Shown: positions 1-6,562 of the stretch, piece after piece
Position numbering within the stretch: the first letter of the stretch is position 1
How the letters are laid out: each line of letters starts with the position of its first letter
Position numbers and translations under genes: made by a program
Assembly: GCA_020051175.1 (NCBI GenBank)
Contig: JAGVJJ010000007.1
Coordinates: 186,001 to 250,000 of the forward strand
Origin: Bacteroidia bacterium
Lineage (GTDB): Bacteria > Bacteroidota > Bacteroidia > 2-12-FULL-35-15
Length of the DNA: 64,000 bases
Reading direction: 5' to 3'
Notes under the pieces: generated by a model
What the model saw: the letters and a program-made list of their open reading frames with translations, nothing else
Database searches by the model: none
Told to the model about the DNA's origin: nothing

Positions 1-492
1 ACCCAGAAAATGCGTGTTATCCGCCTGGTTGCCCAGCAATGACCAATTGGCAAAACTGAAAAGGGAAGTTTTGGCATGAAGTGCAAAAGGAACGCTCATC
101 ATCTGTACGCGGGGCATGGTGAAATACCCTGTATTGCCGGAGTCTATAGCCACTTCAAGAAATTTTTTTCCAACAAACCATTGGAGCGAATCAAAGCTGG
201 CTGAATCGGCTTTGCCGATAACAAGGTTGAACAGTCCGTATTTATTTGTGCTTACCTGGTTGTGGGTTTCGGAGAATAAAATGTTTCCGGAAATGATTGA
301 GTCCCATATAGTAAATTTAACATGGAGGTTAGTGGCGTTGCTAAGTGGAAGTCCGTTGGTATCTCTAGCAATTGCCTGATAATTGATTCCGCCCGGAGGT
401 GGGTAAAGCTGGGAATACGACAAAGAAACCACCATCAATAAAATAAGCGTACTGGTGAATTGTTTTAACTTTATGGTAGATGATAACTGCAT
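1..492 (-). CDS. Secreted surface protein, N-terminal part (cut by window edge)
   Basis: Reading leftward from an ATG at 490-492, the frame is open for 164 codons to the window edge, so only the N-terminal part is seen. It starts with a signal peptide (basic residues, then a hydrophobic stretch ending near VSLSYSQ). The mature part carries GGINYQAIARDTNG, then a domain closing with SVPFALHAK, then W-LLGNQ-FLG. The same order occurs in the next gene (609-3248), so the two are adjacent paralogues. An in-frame ATG at 511-513 is an alternative start. Such proteins in Bacteroidota are annotated as tail-fibre-like or cell-surface proteins; the function is unknown. Confidence 0.75.
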   Translation of the reverse strand, partial: MQLSSTIKLKQFTSTLILLMVVSLSYSQLYPPPGGINYQAIARDTNGLPLSNATNLHVKFTIWDSIISGNILFSETHNQVSTNKYGLFNLVIGKADSASFDSLQWFVGKKFLEVAIDSGNTGYFTMPRVQMMSVPFALHAKTSLFSFANWSLLGNQADNTHFLG

Positions 493-608
493 ATCAAAAA
501 AAGTATTTCCCATATTCCGCTTCGCTTTTGCAGGGATGCAGTTTGGGGTCTGACGTTAAATATAAGAATTTTTTTTGATTTTTCAAACTTTATAATGCTT
601 TGTAGCGG

Positions 609-3248
609 CTAGTTTGTGCTACGTGCGGTTTCCAGCCAGACAGTTCCGTTCCAGATAAGTGTAATTGTATCAGCGGGATTCATGTTGAAATTGCTTGAAC
701 CAATGTTAACACCAGTATTGTCAAGTATTTTTATTTTACCGTTTCCTGTTTCATCAACGTTTTCAAGAATCAGCACCTGCCCAATTTTAAGTCCGGACCC
801 TATGCCACCCAGGGTGATGTCACTTGAAGCTACCATCCTTATATAGCTTGCATTGCCAGGTGAAAGCGTATCATTGTCAGCCAGTTTAAATGATGAGGGG
901 CTGAGCGTAAAGCCGCCATTTACTTCAAGGCTGGTTCCGGGGCTTGAAGTGCCGATACCAACCATGCCTTCAATGATAGCCCCATCGGCCGGTGCAGCGA
1001 TGGTTCCGGAGTAGGTAGAGCCAAGGCTCATTCCCCCCTTTACTGCCAATTCACTTGCCGGTGTGGTGGTACCAATACCAAATTCACCTGTTGGGAGTAT
1101 GGTTGCGCGTACGTTTGATGCAGTAGCAAAATGCAATGAGCGGAAATAATCTGTTCCCATTACGGCAGAATAAGGAGTAGAACCGGTATAAGATACACCA
1201 CCGGAAGAAGATTCAACAACAAATTTGGCATTGCCTGAATCGTTTGTTGCCCTTATGGTTGCAATACTGCCAATGTTGTTGGATTTGACCTGAAAGGTGC
1301 CCTGGCCAGCCTGTACATCAAGCGTGTAGCCGGGACTGATAGTGCCGATACCCACTTTCCCCTGATGATCAATTAGCATACGTGTTTTTGCGCCTCCGGT
1401 GTTGAAGTTATCGGTGGTCGCAAAGTACATTTTTGTACCATAAGTGCCGGAACCTTGCACATACATACCCGCCTGTACATTTGTACGCATAAAGCCAGCA
1501 ACCTCATCGGGTGAGCCAAATGTAATTCCCATTGCATTGTCGCCAATGTTGTTGTAAGGGGCAATGTGAATGGAGCCATAGGAGTTTAAGCCAGGGCCAG
1601 TACTGAAATTCACCGTTGTATCGTAATTTACCTGGAACTTGCCTAATGGATTTGTTGTACTTATACCAATGTTGCCATCTGATGGATTGATATAAAAAGC
1701 AGGTTTGCCACCGTTTCTAATCACAGTGAAGTTTCCCGTGCTGTCAAGTGTATATGAAATATTGTGTTCTTTGGTTTTGATATCTGTGTGCTGAATCAGT
1801 TGTCCACCAAGGAGTACTGTGTCGTTTGAGAGTGTGAGTCCGTTTGCAGCGTTTGCCGCACCGCCTAGTGTAAAAGAGGATGTGGTGGCGGAAGTCAGCT
1901 GGCCCTGTGCATTTACTGTAAAATTAGGGATGGTAATGATTTGTCCTGAAAGGTTCCCACCATATGTTGCTGCTGCAACACCTGTATTTGCTATGTTTAT
2001 TGTAGCGGCCGCAGTTCCATCGTATGTGAATGGATCAATACCTATTCCCTGTGTAAGCTGTTGAAGGTTGACAGGAGACCATGAAGGTGGTGCAGAAGTT
2101 CCGTTCGATTGAAGAACGGTTCCTGCTGTGCCTAACGCCATAGGTGTTAATACGCCACTTCCATCTGAATAAAATGTTTGCCAGTTGCCAAGTGAGCTTA
2201 GGCCCGAACCACCATTCGCAACGGGTAATACACCTGTTACTTCATTGCTAAGATCGAGATTGCCACCACTTGATAACGTGCCTGTACCATTTGTGGCCCT
2301 TACAATGCCATCAGTAGCCAGTGATGAAAAATTGATTGTTCCGGAACTTGTGATTCCGGTAGCGTTTACTACTGTTCCCGAATCATTTACCTGGAAGCCG
2401 GAGGCTGTGCCTACTGATAATAAGGACAGAGGATTCACCGTTCCTATTCCTGTTCTTCTGTCGTCACGAACAACAAAAGCGTATGTGCCGGTGCTATCAG
2501 AAACACCGAGACTGTAGGATAAGGAATTATCGCCCCTGCCTTTGATGTCTACACGGGCATTGGGAAGCACAGTGCCAAAACCAATATTGCCATCGTCCCT
2601 TACCGCCACGGAATAATTATCAAGGCTGTTTCTTACACCAAAAGCGAAGGATGTGGTAGAGTCCCCTTTGCCTTTAATATCAAGCCTCGCATTAGGTATG
2701 GAAGTTCCAATACCCGTGTTTCCATTTGCAAGTACTTTTATTCTTTCATTACTGTTTGTTTTAACAATGAAGGCAATAGAATCCGTTGTTCCGATAAATG
2801 CATTTCCGGCATTTTTATTGCCGTTGAGTTTCCAGGTATTGCCCGAATTTTTAGAATACAATGCATAAGGCACACTTACCAATGGATTAATGCCCATTGA
2901 AAAAAAAGTGGAGCTACCTGCTTGTGCAATTTCTACTTCAAGGGATTTTTTTCCTTTTGTCCAGTTAATATTGTCGAATTCTACAGAGTCCACCTTTCCA
3001 ATAACGGTTGTAAACAGTCCGTAAATAGTAGTTGTCAAATTCTGGAGTTCGGAAAAGGGTGAAGTAATGATCCCGGAAGAATCGTTGTAGATGGTAAACC
3101 TTACGTCCAGACTAACGTTCGCCATTGGCCGACCAGCAGTATCGCGTGCTATGGCCTGGTAATTAATTCCATGTCCTGGTGACTGCGCAAAAGAAGTGTA
3201 CTGAAAGAGCAATAAAAAAAATAAGCATTGGTAAACTAATCTTTTCAT
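609..3248 (-). CDS. Large secreted repeat protein with GIGT (tail-fibre-like) repeats
   Basis: The protein has 879 residues and a signal peptide (hydrophobic stretch ending ...TSFAQ). Residues about 25-140 match the N-terminal domain of the neighbouring paralogue (GINYQAIARDTAG to SVPYALYSK). The rest is built from degenerate repeats of the form GNxGIGTxxPxxxLDIKG, for example NTGIGTSIPNARLDIKG, NIGFGTVLPNARVDIKG and KVGIGTISPGYTLDV, with Gly/Ser/Thr-rich spacers. The repeat type resembles beta-helical phage tail fibres and is widespread in secreted Bacteroidota proteins. No S74 chaperone or T9SS tail is obvious at the C terminus, which ends in a small domain (NPADTITLIWNGTVWLE). Role in adhesion is inference. 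Confidence 0.85.
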   Translation of the reverse strand: MKRLVYQCLFFLLLFQYTSFAQSPGHGINYQAIARDTAGRPMANVSLDVRFTIYNDSSGIITSPFSELQNLTTTIYGLFTTVIGKVDSVEFDNINWTKGKKSLEVEIAQAGSSTFFSMGINPLVSVPYALYSKNSGNTWKLNGNKNAGNAFIGTTDSIAFIVKTNSNERIKVLANGNTGIGTSIPNARLDIKGKGDSTTSFAFGVRNSLDNYSVAVRDDGNIGFGTVLPNARVDIKGRGDNSLSYSLGVSDSTGTYAFVVRDDRRTGIGTVNPLSLLSVGTASGFQVNDSGTVVNATGITSSGTINFSSLATDGIVRATNGTGTLSSGGNLDLSNEVTGVLPVANGGSGLSSLGNWQTFYSDGSGVLTPMALGTAGTVLQSNGTSAPPSWSPVNLQQLTQGIGIDPFTYDGTAAATINIANTGVAAATYGGNLSGQIITIPNFTVNAQGQLTSATTSSFTLGGAANAANGLTLSNDTVLLGGQLIQHTDIKTKEHNISYTLDSTGNFTVIRNGGKPAFYINPSDGNIGISTTNPLGKFQVNYDTTVNFSTGPGLNSYGSIHIAPYNNIGDNAMGITFGSPDEVAGFMRTNVQAGMYVQGSGTYGTKMYFATTDNFNTGGAKTRMLIDHQGKVGIGTISPGYTLDVQAGQGTFQVKSNNIGSIATIRATNDSGNAKFVVESSSGGVSYTGSTPYSAVMGTDYFRSLHFATASNVRATILPTGEFGIGTTTPASELAVKGGMSLGSTYSGTIAAPADGAIIEGMVGIGTSSPGTSLEVNGGFTLSPSSFKLADNDTLSPGNASYIRMVASSDITLGGIGSGLKIGQVLILENVDETGNGKIKILDNTGVNIGSSNFNMNPADTITLIWNGTVWLETARSTN

Positions 3249-3395
3249 TGTAGTCAGGGTGGTCGAACTGCTTTAGAATAAATAGTAAGTAATTACAAAC
3301 AACACGAACAATTCCTAAATGTAGTGATTTTTTTTATAAGTACATTTTTTACATCTTTTATTACTTTTATAAATTGAAATATTTAAAGATCAGCT

Positions 3396-3779
3396 ATGGA
3401 AAAAATACAATACCGTTCAATAGATGAGTACCACTCGGGTTTTCCTGAAAATGTACAAAAAATGATGGAGGAATTACGAGCCATTATCCGTGAGGCAGCA
3501 CCCAGGGCAAGTGAGGTGATTAGTTACAACATGCCGGCTTTCCGCCAATATGGAGTGCTTGTATATTATGCGGCATATAAGAACCATATTGGATTTTATC
3601 CTACAGGAAGTCCTATTCGTGTGTTTAAGGATGAGCTGGTAAAATATAAAACTTCAAAAGGAGCTATACAATTCCCTATTGATAGCCGAATCCCTAAAAC
3701 ACTGGTAAAAAAGATAGTGAAATACAGGGTTTTGGAGGACTTGGAAAGAGAAAAACAAAAAGCTAAAAAGAAAAAATAA
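3396..3779 (+). CDS. DUF1801 (YdhG-like) protein
   Basis: This 127-residue protein matches the DUF1801/YdhG-like family. Residues 1-60 hold the helical start (YRSIDEYHSGFPENVQ, MEELRAIIREAAPRASEVISY). A conserved core NMPAFRQYGVLVYYAAYKNHIGFYP follows in two steps, then KGAIQFPIDSRIP. The C terminus is Lys-rich (KQKAKKKK). The fold is frataxin-like and one relative has been described as an iron chaperone, but the role here is not known. It stands alone between divergently oriented neighbours; the 147 nt upstream are AT-rich and contain its promoter if it is monocistronic. Confidence 0.85.
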   Translation: MEKIQYRSIDEYHSGFPENVQKMMEELRAIIREAAPRASEVISYNMPAFRQYGVLVYYAAYKNHIGFYPTGSPIRVFKDELVKYKTSKGAIQFPIDSRIPKTLVKKIVKYRVLEDLEREKQKAKKKK

Positions 3780-3951
3780 GCTTGCAAAGAGACTTATCCC
3801 ACGCATTTTATTCATCAGGTCTGATAATCCTGTTCTCTTCTGGTCCTGATAAAAATCATATGACCAGCTGATTTCCCTCATATTAGCCTCTCTGTGGCAT
3901 TCCTAATTTTGTTGCATAAATATTTATTGTAACAAATAAAATCAAATAACA

Positions 3952-4272
3952 ATGAACACAGAGGCTAAAGTACAACGGGGACGCCTTTCTTCGGCAGAGG
4001 CAAAAGCAACAGAGAACAAAGCAGTATCTGAATTTTTTAAAAATGCTGAATTTAACCGGTTTGGTATCATTCCGGTACTTCTTTTACTGGTAGGCTGTAT
4101 GGGCGGATTTGCGGCTTCTTATGGGGCAGGGGAGAGTGCGTTTAAGCTGGCGGCTGTGGCCTTTCCTTCTATTATTGCACTGGTTATGATGCTTGCCGTT
4201 GCGCCTATGCGTTTGGTTTTCTGGACCAGCGCAATCGCTATTCTTCTTGATCTGGTCTTACTTGTTTTTTAA
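3952..4272 (+). CDS. Small membrane protein, unknown function
   Basis: The 106-residue product has a polar N-terminal tail of about 35 residues (many Lys/Glu/Ala), then three hydrophobic segments at about 38-58, 63-82 and 87-106. The last ends at the C terminus (AILLDLVLLVF). I do not recognise the family. Coding character is supported by the clean start after an AT-rich leader and by a strong bidirectional hairpin terminator right after the stop. It converges on rtcB. Confidence 0.7.
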   Translation: MNTEAKVQRGRLSSAEAKATENKAVSEFFKNAEFNRFGIIPVLLLLVGCMGGFAASYGAGESAFKLAAVAFPSIIALVMMLAVAPMRLVFWTSAIAILLDLVLLVF

Positions 4273-4304
4273 TGAAGCAGTAAAATGCAATGCAAAAATG
4301 CTTT

Positions 4305-4356
4305 AAAAAAGACTTACCAAGGCAATGATGTTTCATGCTTTGGTAAGTCTCTTTTA
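4305..4356. terminator. Bidirectional intrinsic terminator
   Basis: The arms GACTTACCAA (4311-4320) and TTGGTAAGTC (4340-4349) are perfectly complementary and extend inward by GCA/TGC. An A6 run precedes the hairpin and a T-rich run follows, so it can terminate both the small membrane protein gene (plus) and rtcB (minus), which converge here. Confidence 0.85.
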
Positions 4357-5784
4357 TTAGTCCTCACGGCTTCCATCATCTGCCATACGCACCAATTTAG
4401 GTGTGAATTTAGCTATGACATCCACCAGTTCCTGTTGAGAAGCCATCACTGTTTCTATGTTCTTATAGGCCATAGGGGCTTCATCCAGGCCCGCACCAAT
4501 CAGGGTAACACCATGATCTTTCAGTATTTTTGTCATTGCGTCCTGTGATATGTTTTTAATGGCTTGAGTACGGCTCATCTGGCGGCCTGCACCGTGAGAA
4601 GCAGAATTTATTGCATCCATGTTCCCTTTTCCTCTTACCAGGAACCCTGGCGCAGTCATTGAGCCGGGAATAATTCCCATCACACCTTCTGCAGCCGGTG
4701 TAGCACCTTTACGGTGTACAATAACATCTTGTCCATTCCATTTTTCTTTCCATGCAAAGTTATGGTGGTTCTCTACTTTCGCAAGTACTTGTCCACCAAT
4801 GGCCTTAGCAATACGGTCATGTATTACCTCATGACAGGCAGATGCATAATCCCCTGCAAGATTCATTGCCAGCCAGTACTCCTGTCCTTCGGCAGTGTTC
4901 ATATCCAGGTAGGCAAGGTTGGCAGCTTCTTTCGGGAGCTTGCACACTTCCTTTGCAAGCCGCGTATAATACCCGGCTACAGTGGCACCAAAACCGCGTG
5001 AACCGGAATGCGTCAGTAAAGCGAGGTAAGTACCTTTTCTGATACCCAGTTTTTGATCATCGTGTGCAAATTCAATAATACCAAATTCCACAAAGTGGTT
5101 TCCACCACCAGACGAGCCAAGCTGTGCAACGGCTTTATCGTGCAGTTTTTTGATAAAAGGCGTTGCATTAAATTCCTGGCGATCCAACACATTGTGCTCT
5201 GCTCTGTATTTCCCATGCCATCCGGCACCAGCCCCGAATTTTGTCCATGCCAGCAACTCTCTTTTATAGACATTTTCATTTTGTGCCAAATGCGCTGCAG
5301 GTATATCATAGATAGATAAAGCCATGCGACAACCAATATCTACTCCAACACCATAAGGTATAATGGCATTGTTGGTAGCTAATACACCACCAATCGGTAA
5401 TCCATATCCCTGGTGTGCATCGGGCATTAAAGCACCCGCAACAGTTACAGGCAGCTTCATTGCGGTTTGCATCTGCAGTGTAGCACCCTCTTCAATATGT
5501 TCAGCACCAAAAATTGCGTATGCGTCAGCTTTTTCTTTCAATTCAATTACTGTATTGTTCTGCTCTTTCACCTTTTCAATAAGCAGCTGGGCGATGGTTT
5601 CGAGATTTTCATCGTCAAGAAAATCCTCAGGCTGCTGAACTACTTTTGCAAATAAAGCCAGGACATGTTCTTTTGAAGCATCCTGGTAGTGCTGTGCAAT
5701 TTTTTTAATTGCTGCTCCCAATGCTTTTCCTTCAGGATAACCGATTGCTTTCAGGTCTTCTCCGGTAATGCTTGCTTTATTCAT
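4357..5784 (-). CDS. rtcB: RNA ligase RtcB
   Basis: This is a 475-residue RtcB-family RNA ligase, which joins a 2',3'-cyclic phosphate or 3'-phosphate end to a 5'-OH end using GTP and Mn2+. Metal-site motifs are visible: MPDAHQGYGLPIGGV, then GVDIGCRM with the conserved Cys, GGGNHFVEFG, THSGSRG, and ENHHN. Near the end are GSMTAPGF, VRGKGN and SHGAGRQMSR, where the His takes the guanylate. Length is normal for the family. It is co-oriented with the Ro60 gene and the structured RNA elements upstream, with a palindromic operator 43 nt before its start. No RtcA or archease gene is nearby. This context points to RNA repair rather than tRNA splicing; that is inference. Confidence 0.97.
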   Translation of the reverse strand: MNKASITGEDLKAIGYPEGKALGAAIKKIAQHYQDASKEHVLALFAKVVQQPEDFLDDENLETIAQLLIEKVKEQNNTVIELKEKADAYAIFGAEHIEEGATLQMQTAMKLPVTVAGALMPDAHQGYGLPIGGVLATNNAIIPYGVGVDIGCRMALSIYDIPAAHLAQNENVYKRELLAWTKFGAGAGWHGKYRAEHNVLDRQEFNATPFIKKLHDKAVAQLGSSGGGNHFVEFGIIEFAHDDQKLGIRKGTYLALLTHSGSRGFGATVAGYYTRLAKEVCKLPKEAANLAYLDMNTAEGQEYWLAMNLAGDYASACHEVIHDRIAKAIGGQVLAKVENHHNFAWKEKWNGQDVIVHRKGATPAAEGVMGIIPGSMTAPGFLVRGKGNMDAINSASHGAGRQMSRTQAIKNISQDAMTKILKDHGVTLIGAGLDEAPMAYKNIETVMASQQELVDVIAKFTPKLVRMADDGSRED

Positions 5785-5827
5785 GTTGATATGCTTATTA
5801 ATTTATACAGCAAAGTAAAAATGTATC

Positions 5828-5846
5828 TACGCAAAGTAATTGCGTA
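5828..5846. promoter_or_regulatory. Palindromic operator upstream of rtcB
   Basis: This site is a perfect inverted repeat, TACGCAA-AGTAA-TTGCGTA, lying 43 nt before the rtcB start codon. Two more copies with one mismatch each lie between Ro and the WYL gene at 8141-8159 and 8240-8258. On the minus strand the site overlaps a TTACTTTG sequence that resembles a Bacteroidota -7 box, so binding could block or recruit polymerase. Confidence 0.75.
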
Positions 5847-5977
5847 TTTGAAAATTATTTTAAAAATATATGCCATCCCCAAAGTCACCGACAGGCTCAG
5901 GCTGATCAATGCGTTGTCATAATGAGCGTAACAGAAGGAAGTAAACCGTCATAACTAAATATTCAATAAATTTAAAA

Positions 5978-6153
5978 TAATTAAAAATCATAAATGGGTA
6001 ACAGGCGAATAGAGAACGTATAAGGTGCTCTGCCATTTGAGCTATAAGGTAGTGTTTATTTTACATTGTTACCTTAGCGGGACTCGAACCCGCAACCACC
6101 CGGTTAGAAGCCGAAGTATCTCTGTTCTACGACACCATTTATTTTTTTTAATT
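5978..6153 (-). ncRNA. Y RNA-like element 4 with permuted tRNA-like domain
   Basis: Read on the minus strand, an AT-rich outer stem (AAATGG near 6140-6135 with CCATTT at 5997-5992, extended outward by A/T pairs) encloses the shared boxes TGTCGTA and GATACTTCG. Next is a T arm GCGGG-TTCGAGT-CCCGC (6093-6077), a 3' acceptor strand TAAGGTA (6076-6070), an 18-nt linker, then a 5' acceptor strand TACCTTA (6051-6045). After that come TA (positions 8-9), a D arm GCTC-AAATGGCA-GAGC (6042-6027) and A26. The acceptor pairing is 7/7. The halves are in the reverse of normal tRNA order, with the ends at the anticodon side, as in the tRNA-mimicking module of bacterial Y RNAs. Inner stem: AGAGA with TCTCT. 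Confidence 0.8.
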
Positions 6154-6287
6154 AAAAACAGGTTAAGGAGCTGTAAGGGTTTTATTGTTCTACCCAGCTG
6201 AACTATCGCGCTTTTGGCGTGAGTTGGATTCGAACCAACGACTCATAAAATAAACGAAGTATCCCTTATATACGACACTGTTTAATT
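6150..6287 (-). ncRNA. Y RNA-like element 3 with permuted tRNA-like domain
   Basis: The outer stem pairs AATTAAACAG (6287-6278) with CTGTTTTTAATT (6161-6150). The boxes TGTCGTA and GATACTTCG are present, and stem TAAGGG (6268-6263) pairs with CCCTTA (6179-6174). The core has tRNA spacing: TTTAT (6249-6245), 5-nt variable loop GAGTC, T arm GTTGG-TTCGAAT-CCAAC, then TCACGC closed by the loop CAAAA onto GCGCGA (5 of 6 pairs). This is followed by TA, D arm GTTC-AGCTGGGTA-GAAC, A, and ATAAA, which pairs with TTTAT as an anticodon stem. So acceptor strands are joined by a short loop and the molecule is open at the anticodon. The T-run in the 3' strand may help termination. Confidence 0.82.
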
Positions 6288-6386
6288 ATGAAAGAGCAAT
6301 AGGCAACAAGAGCAGTGGGATTCGAACCCCAAGCCTTACAGCATCGACCAAACGAAGTAACTCTCATTTACGGCATCTTTCAATTA
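6284..6386 (-). ncRNA. Y RNA-like element 2, T-arm only
   Basis: This is the shortest element of the array. The outer stem AATTGAAAGA (6385-6376) pairs with TCTTTC-ATAATT (6295-6284). The boxes are variant (TGCCGTA, GTTACTTCG). The inner stem AATGAGAG pairs with CTCTTGTT with two G-U wobbles. Inside is a T-arm-like sequence GGGGTTCGAATCCC, but I see no D arm or second acceptor strand, so the tRNA-like domain is reduced. Its border AATT is shared with element 3, so the units abut. Confidence 0.65.
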
Positions 6387-6518
6387 TTATCAGAAGCAAA
6401 GGACGATCCGGGAGCGGGGGTATCGCATGAGGATTTGCACCTCTTTCCTGCATTTCTGCACGAACCCTTCCCCCTTGTTTGGAGCGAAGTATCCCGTTTC
6501 TACGACATTCTGAATTTA
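6384..6518 (-). ncRNA. Y RNA-like element 1, divergent core
   Basis: This is the first element after the Ro gene. TCAGAA (6513-6508) pairs with TTCTGA (6395-6390) as outer stem. The boxes TGTCGTA and GATACTTCG are present, and CGGGA (6496-6492) pairs with TCCCG (6413-6409). The core is closed by GGGGG/CCCCC. It holds a GAAA-capped hairpin TGCA-GAAA-TGCA and a T-arm-like hairpin GAGG-TGCAAAT-CCTC. No clear D arm or acceptor stem is seen, so tRNA likeness is partial. Different sequences in the same stem positions as in elements 2-4 support the shared fold by covariation. Confidence 0.65.
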
Positions 6519-6533
6519 TTTCTTTTTTTGTAA

Positions 6534-6561
6534 ATCTCCTCTGCGTTAAGCAGAGGAGATG
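6534..6561. other. Perfect hairpin after the Ro gene
   Basis: ATCTCCTCTGC and GCAGAGGAGAT form an 11-bp perfect inverted repeat with a 5-nt loop, starting directly after the Ro stop codon. On the minus strand it is followed by TTACAAAAAAA rather than a T-run, so it is not a classic terminator. It may protect the mRNA end or mark a processing point between the Ro message and the RNA array. Confidence 0.7.
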
Positions 6562-6562
6562 T

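Noticed and set aside
1373-1579. Short minus-strand frame inside the large surface protein gene
   Set aside because: It is a shadow in another frame of a clear coding sequence with repeat structure.
5978-6287. Ordinary tRNA genes
   Set aside because: T and D arms are canonical, but the halves are in reversed order and the acceptor strands are joined by a linker, so no normal tRNA with a free 3' end can form without processing.
6315-6533. Plus-strand open frame of 72 codons across the RNA array
   Set aside because: It is antisense to T-arm-like sequences and gives the 'GFEPQ' type of protein that results from translating tRNA antisense. No domain, and the structured RNA explanation is stronger.
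6534-6561. Rho-independent terminator after Ro
   Set aside because: The stem is perfect but the following minus-strand sequence is A-rich, not T-rich. It is kept as a hairpin of unknown role.
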